This document shows, piece by piece, positions 1 to 6,462 of a stretch of 8,182 nucleotides of DNA; positions within the stretch are counted from its first letter, which is position 1; the number at the start of each line of letters is the position of its first letter. The notes under the pieces are model-generated. The model saw only the letters and a list, made by a program, of their open reading frames with translations, was not told the origin of the DNA and ran no database searches. The DNA lies in the NCBI GenBank assembly GCA_002381045.1, contig DFWT01000279.1, positions 1-8,182 on the forward strand, given 5' to 3'. Both the position numbers and the translations under genes were made by a program. The DNA comes from Rhodoferax sp. UBA4127 (GTDB taxonomy: Bacteria > Pseudomonadota > Gammaproteobacteria > Burkholderiales > Burkholderiaceae_C).

Positions 1-157
1 CCTTGGATTCGCCCAGCACCCATCGCACGGCATCCATGATGTTGGACTTGCCGCACCCATTGGGACCCACCACCCCTACCAGTTGGCCAGGCAGCAAAAA
101 ATTGGTGGGCTCGGCGAACGACTTGAAGCCAGAGAGTTTGATGGAATTGAGGCGCAC
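1..157 (-). CDS. smc: Chromosome segregation ATPase SMC, N-terminal fragment (cut by window edge)
   Basis: This is the first 52 codons of an SMC condensin subunit, the ATPase that organises and compacts the chromosome together with ScpA/ScpB. The translation begins (V/M)[19 protein letters not shown] and carries the Walker A P-loop GPNGCGKS at about residues 32-39, followed by [14 protein letters not shown], the standard start of bacterial SMC. The start is a GTG at 155-157, chosen because known SMC proteins start exactly at this RLxxIKLxGFKSF block. No clear Shine-Dalgarno sequence precedes it, and the frame stays open further upstream, so the exact start is slightly uncertain. The rest of the gene (hinge, coiled coils, Walker B) lies beyond position 1. 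It follows dusA on the same strand with a 168-nt gap, so it may or may not share a transcript. Confidence 0.93.
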   Translation of the reverse strand, partial: MRLNSIKLSGFKSFAEPTNFLLPGQLVGVVGPNGCGKSNIMDAVRWVLGESK

Positions 158-325
158 GAGGAACTGAAAACTAAAGGCGGTGAACAGGCGGCTGCAGACC
201 CAAAAACCGGGTTTGGCGAGATGTTCTGATGATAACTTGCACCCAAGTCATTTGCCGTACCCATTAAGAACCCCTGAGCACCTGCGCTGACCACGGTAAC
301 CAACGTGATCGACAGGTCTAAAACC
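158..325. other. Gap between dusA and smc, no recognisable feature
   Basis: These 168 bases separate the dusA stop from the smc start. I see no convincing small gene, RNA gene, strong hairpin followed by a T-run, or Fnr-type palindrome. The smc promoter could lie here, but no good -35/-10 pair stands out. Confidence 0.5.
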
Positions 326-1342
326 TCACCGCGCCGGTGTATCGTGGGCAATTCGCATCACCTCATGAGGCGGGAGGTGTTTCGACTTGTGGTCGCTCCA
401 AGTCTGCCTCCAGCGTCTTGCGCCGGGGAGTCCATGGCGCAGCCCCAACATATGCCGCGCAATAGAGGGCCACGGGGTGCCCTTTTCGGTTTGTTGGCAC
501 TGCATGTAGTCCACCATTTGCTGCTCCACCCACTCCCGAGTCAGAGGCGGGGTGTCAAAAGAATTGGATTGGCGATGGGCAATTGGCAAAAACTGTGCGT
601 CCCATTCGCTCAGCCACCAAGGGTTATGGTAAGCCTCACGCCCCAGCATCACGCCGTCAACCTGTTGCAAATGTTGCTCAACTTGGCCAGAGTTTGTGAT
701 GCCACCATTGATCACAATCACCAAATCTGGAAAGTCGCGCTTGAGTTGGTAGACCCACTCATACCGAAGAGGCGGCACCTCCCGGTTGTCCTTGGGGCTA
801 AGCCCTTTGAGCCAAGCGTTGCGCGCATGAACAATGAACACGGCGCACCCTGCATGGCTCACCTCGTCAATGAAATCGCACACAAATGCATAGTTTTCTG
901 TCTGATCAATGCCGATTCGGTGCTTGACGGTCACCGGAATCGAGACAACGTCAACCATGGCTTTCACACAGTCAGCCACCAGACGAGGTTCTTTCATCAG
1001 ACAGGCGCCAAACGACCCCCGCTGCACACGCTCGCTGGGACACCCACAATTGAGATTGATCTCGTCATACCCCCACTGCTGCCCCAGTCGCGCGCAATGC
1101 GCCAGGTCATGAGGCTCACTGCCACCCAGTTGCAAAGCCAAAGGATGCTCTTCGGCGTTGAAGGCCAGATGCCGCGGCACATCGCCGTGAATCAATGCGC
1201 CTGTGGTCACCATTTCGGTGTACAAAAGCGCGTTTTTGGACAATAAACGATGGAAAAAGCGGCAATGCTGGTCTGTCCAATCCATCATCGGTGCAACCGA
1301 CATTCGCCAACGCGCAGGGGTAACAGGGTAAGAAATCCGCAT
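326..1342 (-). CDS. dusA: tRNA-dihydrouridine(20/20a) synthase DusA
   Basis: This is a flavin-dependent (FMN, NADPH) enzyme that reduces uridine to dihydrouridine in the D-loop of tRNAs; the DusA subfamily acts at U20/U20a. The 338-residue product matches the usual DusA length (about 330). Visible landmarks in order: SVAPMMDWTDQHCR (residues 15-28, start of the FMN-binding TIM barrel), YTEMVTTGA (41-49), NLNCGCPSERVQRGSFGACL (96-115) with the expected catalytic Cys101 in the GCPS motif, KHRIGID (140-146), the DusA-typical VHARNAWLKGLSPKDNR (171-187), INGGI (211-215) and MLGREAYHNPW (232-242). The ATG at 1340-1342 fits E. coli DusA, which also has about 13 residues before the SVAPM block; a Met at residue 14 is a less likely start. 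The ribosome-binding site is weak. It lies 43 nt after the TauE/SafE-like gene, so co-transcription is possible. Its link to the respiratory genes is probably positional only. Confidence 0.95.
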   Translation of the reverse strand: MRISYPVTPARWRMSVAPMMDWTDQHCRFFHRLLSKNALLYTEMVTTGALIHGDVPRHLAFNAEEHPLALQLGGSEPHDLAHCARLGQQWGYDEINLNCGCPSERVQRGSFGACLMKEPRLVADCVKAMVDVVSIPVTVKHRIGIDQTENYAFVCDFIDEVSHAGCAVFIVHARNAWLKGLSPKDNREVPPLRYEWVYQLKRDFPDLVIVINGGITNSGQVEQHLQQVDGVMLGREAYHNPWWLSEWDAQFLPIAHRQSNSFDTPPLTREWVEQQMVDYMQCQQTEKGTPWPSIARHMLGLRHGLPGARRWRQTWSDHKSKHLPPHEVMRIAHDTPAR

Positions 1343-1385
1343 GGAACGGATTATCCCAGCGGCACCAGATTTTCAGGAATGGCAA

Positions 1386-2063
1386 TCAGGTGGTAGTACA
1401 CCAAGGGGCAGTGTCATGCGCAAAGGCCATCCACAGCGCCCAGCCAGAACTCATTGCCAGCGCCAGGCCAGCCAGGCGAACACCCCAATCACCTGATCGG
1501 TTGCCCTTCAGCCGTAACCAAAGCCAGGGGCCGAGCATCATGGACACGCTGGTACCGATGGCAAACAGGGCCATCACAATCGCGCCGTCAATCGCGTGCC
1601 CAGTCAAGCCTGCAACCATCAAGGCTGAATACAACAAGCCACAGGGCAAAAATGTCCAGAGAACACCGACCACCAGTGGGGCGCCACGTCCGCGCCCCAA
1701 CGCTAGCCCACGGGCACCGGCCCAAATTTTTCGACCCGCTTGCTCCATCCAGACGGGTTGCTGCGCTTTGACCAAAAGAACCAGACCAAGCACCGCCATC
1801 GCCACATGGAACATGCTCCATACCGGGCGAAGGGCCGCCGACTGCACGGTCATCCAGCCTAAGCCCTGCATGGAAGCCGCCGCAAGCGCGCCCAGGCCCG
1901 CATAGCCCAGGGCGCGTCCTGCCTGAAACGTCCACATGGCGGTAGTTTTTTGGGCACCAGCAGCTTGGCCAATGCCCGCGCATGCCGCACCACACATGGC
2001 AATGCAATGCGGACCGCCGACCAAGCCCATTAGCAAGGCCGTTACGGCGAGCGATGATTGCAT
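1386..2063 (-). CDS. TauE/SafE-family (DsbD_2/UreH-like) six-helix membrane protein
   Basis: A 225-residue inner-membrane protein of the family annotated as sulfite exporter TauE/SafE or DsbD_2 (UreH-like). Two hallmark motifs are visible: GGPHCIAMCGAACAG at residues 16-30 (Cys20, Cys24) and FLPCGLLYSALM at 138-149 (Cys141). About six hydrophobic segments are seen (roughly 4-30, 47-65, 83-99, 128-153, 158-185, 194-215). Members often sit in cbb3 oxidase clusters and are thought to help cytochrome or metal-centre assembly; the substrate is not established, and sulfite export should not be assumed. The open frame runs back to 2195, but the ATG at 2061-2063 is chosen because it begins directly before the first conserved helix and just after the hemN stop (10-nt gap). 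No good Shine-Dalgarno sequence precedes it, so expression probably depends on translation coupled to hemN. Confidence 0.85.
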   Translation of the reverse strand: MQSSLAVTALLMGLVGGPHCIAMCGAACAGIGQAAGAQKTTAMWTFQAGRALGYAGLGALAAASMQGLGWMTVQSAALRPVWSMFHVAMAVLGLVLLVKAQQPVWMEQAGRKIWAGARGLALGRGRGAPLVVGVLWTFLPCGLLYSALMVAGLTGHAIDGAIVMALFAIGTSVSMMLGPWLWLRLKGNRSGDWGVRLAGLALAMSSGWALWMAFAHDTAPWCTTT

Positions 2064-2073
2064 TTGTGAAAAA

Positions 2074-3471
2074 TTAGAGAATTTTGGAGAACTTTGCCCG
2101 TGTTCGATCACTTTGCAGATAGCAATCAAACACCATGGCGACGGCACGGACAAAGAACCAGCCTTTCTCAGTGACTTTGATGCCGCTGCCATCAAGTTCG
2201 ACCAAACCCTGCTCCACCTGGGATTTCAAGGTTTCAAGTTCTTTAGCGAAATACTCTTTGAAGTTGAGCAAATAGGCCAATTCGATAGACTCAAAAGAAA
2301 GCCGGCCCTGACACATCAGCGCCATGATGACTGCCCGACGGACCAGATCGTCCCTAGACAAACCCAACCCACGCACCACAGGAAACTGACCCTGATTCAG
2401 AAAGTCGTAATACTCTTCGAGCGTTTTGGCATTTTGGCTGTAAGTCGCCCCAACGCGCCCAATAGAGGACACACCCAGACCGATCAAGTCGCAATCCGGC
2501 TGGGTGCTGTAACCCTGAAAATTGCGGTGCAACCGGCCTTGCCGCTTGGCAATCGACAATGAATCGTTGGGCAACGCAAAATGATCCATGCCAATGTACA
2601 CGTAGCCCGCCTCCATGAACGACGCCATGGATCTGGACAACATAGACACTTTGGCAGAGGCGGTTGGAATTTCGACAGAAGAAATGCGGCGCTGTGGCTT
2701 GAAGCGCTCTGGCAGATGGGCATAGGCGTACAGTGCAATGCGGTCGGGTCTGAGTTGACCGATCTGGGCCAAGGTCCTGTCAAAGGATTCTGGGGTCTGT
2801 TCCGGTAAGCCATAAATCAGGTCGACATTCACCGACTCAAAGCCCCGTTGGCGCGCTGCATCAACCAAAGCAAACACCTGTTCAGCAGGTTGCACCCGGT
2901 GCACAGCCTTTTGCACCGCCGGGTCAAAGTCCTGAACACCAAAGCTCAAACGGTTAAAACCCAACTCGGCCAACACATCCAAGCGTGATGCGTCAATGGT
3001 TCTGGGATCAATCTCAATGGAATATTCACCGCCTGGCGTCAATGAAAAGCTGCGGCGCAAAACCGCCATCAATTCCCTTAGTTCAGCGTCCGACAGAAAA
3101 GTGGGCGACCCCCCACCTAAATGGAGCTGAGAAATCGCTTGACCTTGGCCAATGTGTGCCACATGAAGGTCAATTTCGCGACTCAGGTACTTTAAATATG
3201 CAGCGGCGCGGTCGTGGTGTTTGGTGATGATTTTGTTGCATGCGCAGTAGTAGCACAGCGACTCACAAAACGGGATGTGAACATAAAGTGATAGCGGCAA
3301 AGTCATAGCCGCAGCGCCGTTGCGCCGTTGCTCTAATGCTTGTATGTAGTCTTGTGAGCTGAATGCTTCAACAAAACGATCAGCCGTAGGATAGGAGGTA
3401 TAGCGCGGCCCGGACACGTCGTACTGACGAATCAAGCTCTCGGAAATCGGCGCTGCTGCGGCTTCTAACAT
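2074..3471 (-). CDS. hemN: Oxygen-independent coproporphyrinogen III oxidase HemN
   Basis: A radical SAM enzyme of the cytoplasm that converts coproporphyrinogen III to protoporphyrinogen IX without oxygen, sustaining haem synthesis at low O2. The 465-residue product compares with 457 in E. coli. It has the N-terminal RQYDVSGPRYTSYPTADRF block (15-33), the HemN-specific four-cysteine motif HIPFCESLCYYCACNK (65-80) with Cys69, Cys73 and Cys76 for the 4Fe-4S cluster plus Cys78, the SAM-binding LGGGSPTFL (118-126), YGLPEQTPESF (220-230) and RNFQGYST (316-323). The extra Cys and the RNFQGYST block separate it from HemW. The open frame extends to 3522, but the ATG at 3469-3471 is preferred: it has AAGGA at 3479-3483 seven bases upstream and gives the usual N-terminus. 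An Fnr-type site lies about 55 nt upstream. The TauE/SafE-like gene follows after 10 nt, suggesting one operon. Confidence 0.97.
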   Translation of the reverse strand: MLEAAAAPISESLIRQYDVSGPRYTSYPTADRFVEAFSSQDYIQALEQRRNGAAAMTLPLSLYVHIPFCESLCYYCACNKIITKHHDRAAAYLKYLSREIDLHVAHIGQGQAISQLHLGGGSPTFLSDAELRELMAVLRRSFSLTPGGEYSIEIDPRTIDASRLDVLAELGFNRLSFGVQDFDPAVQKAVHRVQPAEQVFALVDAARQRGFESVNVDLIYGLPEQTPESFDRTLAQIGQLRPDRIALYAYAHLPERFKPQRRISSVEIPTASAKVSMLSRSMASFMEAGYVYIGMDHFALPNDSLSIAKRQGRLHRNFQGYSTQPDCDLIGLGVSSIGRVGATYSQNAKTLEEYYDFLNQGQFPVVRGLGLSRDDLVRRAVIMALMCQGRLSFESIELAYLLNFKEYFAKELETLKSQVEQGLVELDGSGIKVTEKGWFFVRAVAMVFDCYLQSDRTRAKFSKIL

Positions 3472-3497
3472 GGGTTCATCCTTCAAGAATGCGCCCG

Positions 3498-3539
3498 AAT
3501 ATGCCAAACAAAGCAATAACATTGCTTGATCTTGGTCAA
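3498..3539 (-). promoter_or_regulatory. Predicted Fnr-activated promoter of hemN (Fnr box plus -10)
   Basis: On the minus strand TTGACCAAGATCAA (3526-3539) matches the Fnr consensus TTGAT-N4-ATCAA at 9 of 10 positions. A -10-like hexamer CATATT (3498-3503, 4 of 6 to TATAAT) lies 22 nt downstream. This is the spacing expected for a class II Fnr site centred near -41.5, with a start site near 3491, about 20 nt before the hemN ATG. The promoter is inferred; the two sequence elements are directly visible. Confidence 0.75.
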
Positions 3540-3570
3540 TAAAGAAAAGAAAACGAGGGGTTCCAAATAA

Positions 3571-3584
3571 TTGACCTAAGTCAG
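3571..3584 (+). promoter_or_regulatory. Candidate Fnr-type palindrome at the fnr start (possible autoregulation)
   Basis: TTGACCTAAGTCAG is an inverted repeat (TGAC-CTAA-GTCA core) matching the Fnr consensus TTGAT-N4-ATCAA at 7 of 10 positions. It ends 16 nt before the predicted GTG start of fnr and touches the likely Shine-Dalgarno stretch AGAGGTGG (3583-3590). An AATAAT hexamer (3566-3571) abuts it. Placed here it suits repression (autoregulation) better than class II activation, since an activated -10 would fall inside the coding region at a sequence that does not resemble one. Weaker than the hemN and ccoN sites. Confidence 0.4.
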
Positions 3585-3600
3585 AGGTGGTTCCTGAAAG

Positions 3601-4329
3601 GTGTCAAAATCGCAACCCATGAAGCAAGAAACAATCAAGATCGCATGTTCCAACTGCAACATGCGTGAGCTTTGCATGCCGGTGGATTTGAGTCAGGAGG
3701 ACTTGGACCGAATAGATCGCGTCATTGGTGCGCGTCGAAAAATCAAACGCGGCGAAACGCTTTATCACAACGGAGAAAAGTTCAGTAACCTGTACGCAAT
3801 TCGAACCGGATTCTTTAAAACTTGCATCACTTCGGAGGACGGCCGAGATCAAGTGACTGGATTTCAGATGGCTGGTGAAGTGATTGGGTTGGATGGAATC
3901 GTGCACGACCACCACACTTGCGACGCGATCGCGCTGGAAGATGCAGAGATTTGTGCCATGCCATTCGCTCAAATTGAAGATTTGTCCAGGGAGGTGAATT
4001 CTCTACAGCATCATGTGCACAAAATCATGAGCAGAGAGATTGTGCGTGAACATGGCGTGATGTTGCTGCTGGGCAGCATGCGGGCAGAAGAGCGATTGGC
4101 AGCGTTTTTATTGAATCTGGCGCAACGCCTTCATGCGCGTGGATTTTCGAAATCCGAGCTTGTTTTGCGCATGACCCGCGAAGAAATTGGCAGTTTTTTA
4201 GGGCTCAAGCTGGAAACCATCAGCCGTACATTTTCGAAGTTTGTCGATGACGGCATCGTCGATGTCAAGCAGCGCCATGTTCACATTCTGAATACTCAGG
4301 CACTTCAAGAAATTGTGAATCCAAAATAG
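3601..4329 (+). CDS. fnr: Fnr-type oxygen-sensing transcription regulator (CRP/FNR family)
   Basis: A global regulator that binds DNA as a dimer when its oxygen-labile 4Fe-4S cluster is intact. The 242-residue product has all four expected ligands: CSNCNMRELC (Cys16, Cys19, Cys25; the C-X2-C-X5-C spacing of E. coli Fnr Cys20/23/29) and Cys118 in EICAMPF, aligned with E. coli Cys122. A cyclic-nucleotide-like beta-barrel follows (about 30-125, with LYAIRTGFFK and VTGFQMAGEVIGLDGI), then the dimerisation helix (about 128-160), AEERLAAFLLNLAQR and the helix-turn-helix MTREEIGSFLGLKLETISRT, whose E-T-I-S-R reads TTGAT half-sites. The start is GTG at 3601, with AGAGGTGG (3583-3590) about 10 nt upstream; an ATG at 3619 is a possible alternative with poorer ribosome binding. 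It is divergent from hemN and convergent with the FixH-like gene. It is the likely regulator of the hemN and ccoN sites seen here. Confidence 0.95.
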   Translation: MSKSQPMKQETIKIACSNCNMRELCMPVDLSQEDLDRIDRVIGARRKIKRGETLYHNGEKFSNLYAIRTGFFKTCITSEDGRDQVTGFQMAGEVIGLDGIVHDHHTCDAIALEDAEICAMPFAQIEDLSREVNSLQHHVHKIMSREIVREHGVMLLLGSMRAEERLAAFLLNLAQRLHARGFSKSELVLRMTREEIGSFLGLKLETISRTFSKFVDDGIVDVKQRHVHILNTQALQEIVNPK

Positions 4330-4351
4330 CACTCTGGATTGATAGACAGAT

Positions 4352-4639
4352 TTACTTGGGGTCAGGCACCACGCCGGTAGCAGCATGATTGCGGCCTTGC
4401 ATGGCAGGTGCCATGCCGCTTTCCAAGCGTTTCTGTTCAATAGTTTGATCTGATTGCTTGCCTGCCCGGTAGGTCTCATCGCTCACTATTTCATTGGGTC
4501 TGCTCATTGCCAGATAAAGTGTGATGAAGCTGGCGACCACAACCACTGCGGGACCCGCGATCACCAACCACACAAAACTGTGTTTCCACCAGGGACCATC
4601 ATTTAGCCTTGCTTCATTTTTCATCTGTGTATCGGCCAT
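4352..4639 (-). CDS. ccoH: Short FixH/CcoH-like membrane protein (cbb3 oxidase assembly)
   Basis: A 95-residue protein with one hydrophobic segment (about residues 22-45) after a PWWKH motif, a membrane Gly-Pro (GP, 29-30) and a following stretch NEIVSDETYRAGKQSDQTIEQ that resembles the (D/E)-YY/TY-x-x-G region of FixH/CcoH. CcoH is needed for assembly and stability of cbb3 oxidase. Typical FixH proteins are about 150-170 residues with a larger periplasmic domain; this one keeps only the anchor and a short tail, which resembles the short FixH-like proteins of beta-proteobacteria. It lies behind ccoP but is separated from it by a terminator-like hairpin, and no clear ribosome-binding site precedes the ATG at 4637-4639. 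It converges on fnr with only 22 nt between stops. Assignment rests on position and sparse motifs, so it is less sure than its neighbours. Confidence 0.75.
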   Translation of the reverse strand: MADTQMKNEARLNDGPWWKHSFVWLVIAGPAVVVVASFITLYLAMSRPNEIVSDETYRAGKQSDQTIEQKRLESGMAPAMQGRNHAATGVVPDPK

Positions 4640-4679
4640 ACTGTTGACCGTTTATCTGTTATCGGTTTGAATTGCGCTC

Positions 4680-4720
4680 AAAAAAGCAAAAAGACCTGAA
4701 CTTCCAATGGAAGATCAGGC
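4680..4720 (-). terminator. Rho-independent terminator after ccoP
   Basis: Read on the minus strand, CCTGA-T-CTTCC, a three-base loop ATT, then GGAAG-T-TCAGG forms a ten-base-pair stem with one internal T-T mismatch (4696-4720). It is followed at once by TCTTTTTGCTTTTTT (4680-4695). It starts 21 nt after the ccoP stop and points away from it, so it should end the ccoNOQP transcript, fully or in part, before the FixH-like gene. Confidence 0.85.
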
Positions 4721-4741
4721 CTCAAAGGATAGCCGAACAGA

Positions 4742-5641
4742 TTACTTGTTCGACATTCCCCAAATGTAGCCGGTCACCACATGAATCTGCGCTTCGGTGA
4801 GCTTGGATGCCTGTGCGGGCATCACGTTGACTTTACCGTTGTTGATCATGTCAATGATGGTTTTTTCACCAAACCCATGAAGCCAGATGTTGTCGGTCAA
4901 GTTAGCTGAACCAACCGCTTGCATACCCTTGCCATCTACACCATGGCACGCGGCACAAACCACAAACTTTTCCTTGCCTTTTTCAGCCAAAGCTGCATCA
5001 TGGGGACTGCCCGACAGGCTCAAGACGTATTGAGCCACACCCTTAACATCTTCTGGCGAGCCCACCGCTGCGGCCATGGGTGGCATATTACCAATGCGTC
5101 CGCCAACGATGGTTTCCTTGATCTTGTCAGGTGTGCCTCCGTGCAGCCAATCGCCGTCGGTCAGGTTGGGAAAACCCTTGTTGCCACGAGCATCTGAGGC
5201 GTGGCACTGTGCACAGTTGTTGCTGTACAGCCGCTCGCCAATGGCCATGGCCTTGGGATCCTTGGACAACTCCTCCGGCGTCATTGTGGTGAACTTGGCA
5301 TAGATGGGGGCAGTTTCTGCATTGCCCTTTGCCACTTCATCCGCATGAAGCTTGGCCGAACTCCAGCCTAGCGTGCCCTGAACAGCTCCCAAGCCGGGGT
5401 AAAGCACGAGATAAATCAATGAAAAGACAATGGTGAACACGAACATGTAACTCCACCACCGAGGCAGCGGGTTGTTCATCTCACGCAAATCGCCGTCCCA
5501 TACATGCCCCGTCGTGTTATCCGCGGCAGTGCTTGGCGACATTTTGCCAGTCACCACCAACAACACCAAACATGCCAAGATACTCACCAAGGTGATGCCG
5601 GCAACGTATAACGCCCAAAAATTACTTGTGAAATCGCTCAT
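4742..5641 (-). CDS. ccoP: cbb3-type cytochrome c oxidase subunit III, dihaem CcoP
   Basis: The membrane-anchored dihaem c subunit of cbb3 oxidase, which accepts electrons from soluble cytochromes and passes them to CcoO. The 299-residue product has two transmembrane helices (about 8-31 and 63-84), the conserved link HVWDGDLREMNNPLPRWW (46-63), and two cytochrome c domains. Haem sites are CAQCH (143-147) with probable axial Met186 in NMPPM, and CAACH (229-233) with probable axial Met274 in VMPAQ. The internal repeat NLTDGDWLHGG / NLTDNIWLHGF shows the duplicated domain. The ATG at 5639-5641 has AGGAA (5649-5653) seven bases upstream across a run of seven A residues. It is the last structural gene of the operon, 26 nt after ccoQ, and is followed by a terminator. 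The haem domains face the periplasm. Confidence 0.97.
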   Translation of the reverse strand: MSDFTSNFWALYVAGITLVSILACLVLLVVTGKMSPSTAADNTTGHVWDGDLREMNNPLPRWWSYMFVFTIVFSLIYLVLYPGLGAVQGTLGWSSAKLHADEVAKGNAETAPIYAKFTTMTPEELSKDPKAMAIGERLYSNNCAQCHASDARGNKGFPNLTDGDWLHGGTPDKIKETIVGGRIGNMPPMAAAVGSPEDVKGVAQYVLSLSGSPHDAALAEKGKEKFVVCAACHGVDGKGMQAVGSANLTDNIWLHGFGEKTIIDMINNGKVNVMPAQASKLTEAQIHVVTGYIWGMSNK

Positions 5642-5667
5642 TTTTTTGTTCCTGTTAGATGGAATTC

Positions 5668-5811
5668 TCAGTCTTGCTCGAAGGGCAAATTGGCAGCCTT
5701 ATCAAAGGCAGCGGAGTTCTTGCGCGAGTAGGCCCACACAATGATTCCGATAAAAGTGAACAGGCTGACCACGGTAGCCACCGCTCGCAGTGTGTTGACA
5801 TCGAACTCCAT
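5668..5811 (-). CDS. ccoQ: cbb3-type oxidase small subunit CcoQ
   Basis: A 47-residue single-helix subunit found by direct translation of the ccoO-ccoP gap. It reads MEFDVNTLRAVATVVSLF, then a hydrophobic stretch to about residue 28 and the typical CcoQ ending W-A-Y-S-R-K followed by a short soluble tail (AAFDKAANLPFEQD). CcoQ-type proteins stabilise the assembled complex, chiefly through interaction with CcoP, and are dispensable for catalysis. Start ATG at 5809-5811 has a strong AGGAGA (5817-5822) five bases upstream. The gene sits 13 nt after the ccoO stop and 26 nt before ccoP, in the canonical N-O-Q-P order. Confidence 0.95.
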   Translation of the reverse strand: MEFDVNTLRAVATVVSLFTFIGIIVWAYSRKNSAAFDKAANLPFEQD

Positions 5812-5824
5812 TCCAGTCTCCTGG

Positions 5825-6451
5825 TTACTTCACTGTGGTTCCGAGGACCTGAAGGTAAGCCACAATAGCTTCCATCTCGGTCTTGCCTTTGACATCCGCT
5901 ACTGATGCGGCAATTTCAGCATCGGTATATGGCACACCCACCTTGCGCAATGCAGACATATGCGCTGGCAACACCTCGGCCTTGACAGGCGTGTTCATCA
6001 ACCAGGGATACGCAGGCATGATGGACTCTGGGACCAGGTCGCGTGGATTATTCAGGTGTGTAATTTGCCACTGGTCGCTGTACTTCCCACCCACACGATG
6101 AAGGTCAGGGCCGGTGCGTTTGCTACCCCACTGGAACGGGTGGTCATAAACGAACTCGTTTGCGCGGGAGTAAGGGCCATAACGCAGCGTTTCTGCACGG
6201 AAAGGACGAATCATCTGCGAGTGGCAGTTGTAGCAGCCTTCACGCGTATAGATGTCGCGCCCTGCCAGTTGCAAAGCAGAGTAAGGTTTGAGTCCCGGTG
6301 CGGGAATCGTGGTCGATTTTTGGAAGAAAAGAGGAACAATTTCAACCAGACCACCGAACAACAACACGATGAGGATCAAGACGATCATCAATCCGTTGTT
6401 TGTCTCAATCGTGGAATGCGACAAACCGCTGTTTTGATTTGAATTAGACAT
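5825..6451 (-). CDS. ccoO: cbb3-type cytochrome c oxidase subunit II, monohaem CcoO
   Basis: The monohaem cytochrome c subunit that relays electrons from CcoP to the haem b of CcoN. The 208-residue product has one N-terminal membrane anchor (about 20-43), the haem c site CYNCH (73-77) within the CcoO signature [16 protein letters not shown], the family block [20 protein letters not shown] (90-109), [17 protein letters not shown] (110-126) and probable axial ligand Met145 in SIMPAYPWL. Length matches the family (about 200-210). The ATG at 6449-6451 follows GAGG nine bases upstream; that site overlaps the ccoN stop codon, and only 11 nt separate the two genes, which points to translational coupling with ccoN. 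Confidence 0.97.
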   Translation of the reverse strand: MSNSNQNSGLSHSTIETNNGLMIVLILIVLLFGGLVEIVPLFFQKSTTIPAPGLKPYSALQLAGRDIYTREGCYNCHSQMIRPFRAETLRYGPYSRANEFVYDHPFQWGSKRTGPDLHRVGGKYSDQWQITHLNNPRDLVPESIMPAYPWLMNTPVKAEVLPAHMSALRKVGVPYTDAEIAASVADVKGKTEMEAIVAYLQVLGTTVK

Positions 6452-6462
6452 GTTTTTTTACC

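Noticed and set aside
708..721. Fnr-like palindrome TTGATCACAATCAC
   Set aside because: It lies inside the dusA coding region, far from any start that it could plausibly control, and a nine-of-ten match within coding sequence can occur by chance.
305..1246. Long plus-strand open frame (313 codons) antisense to dusA
   Set aside because: It is the complement of a clear, full-length dusA; its translation shows no recognisable domain and a composition (rich in His, Pro, Arg) typical of a shadow frame.
2064..2195. Upstream extension of the TauE/SafE-like gene into hemN (start at 2195)
   Set aside because: The extra 44 residues overlap the hemN 3' end in another frame and do not resemble the family N-terminus, which begins right after the ATG at 2063.
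3472..3522. Upstream extension of HemN (start at 3522)
   Set aside because: It would place the start upstream of the predicted transcription start near 3491; the ATG at 3471 has a good ribosome-binding site and the usual HemN N-terminus.
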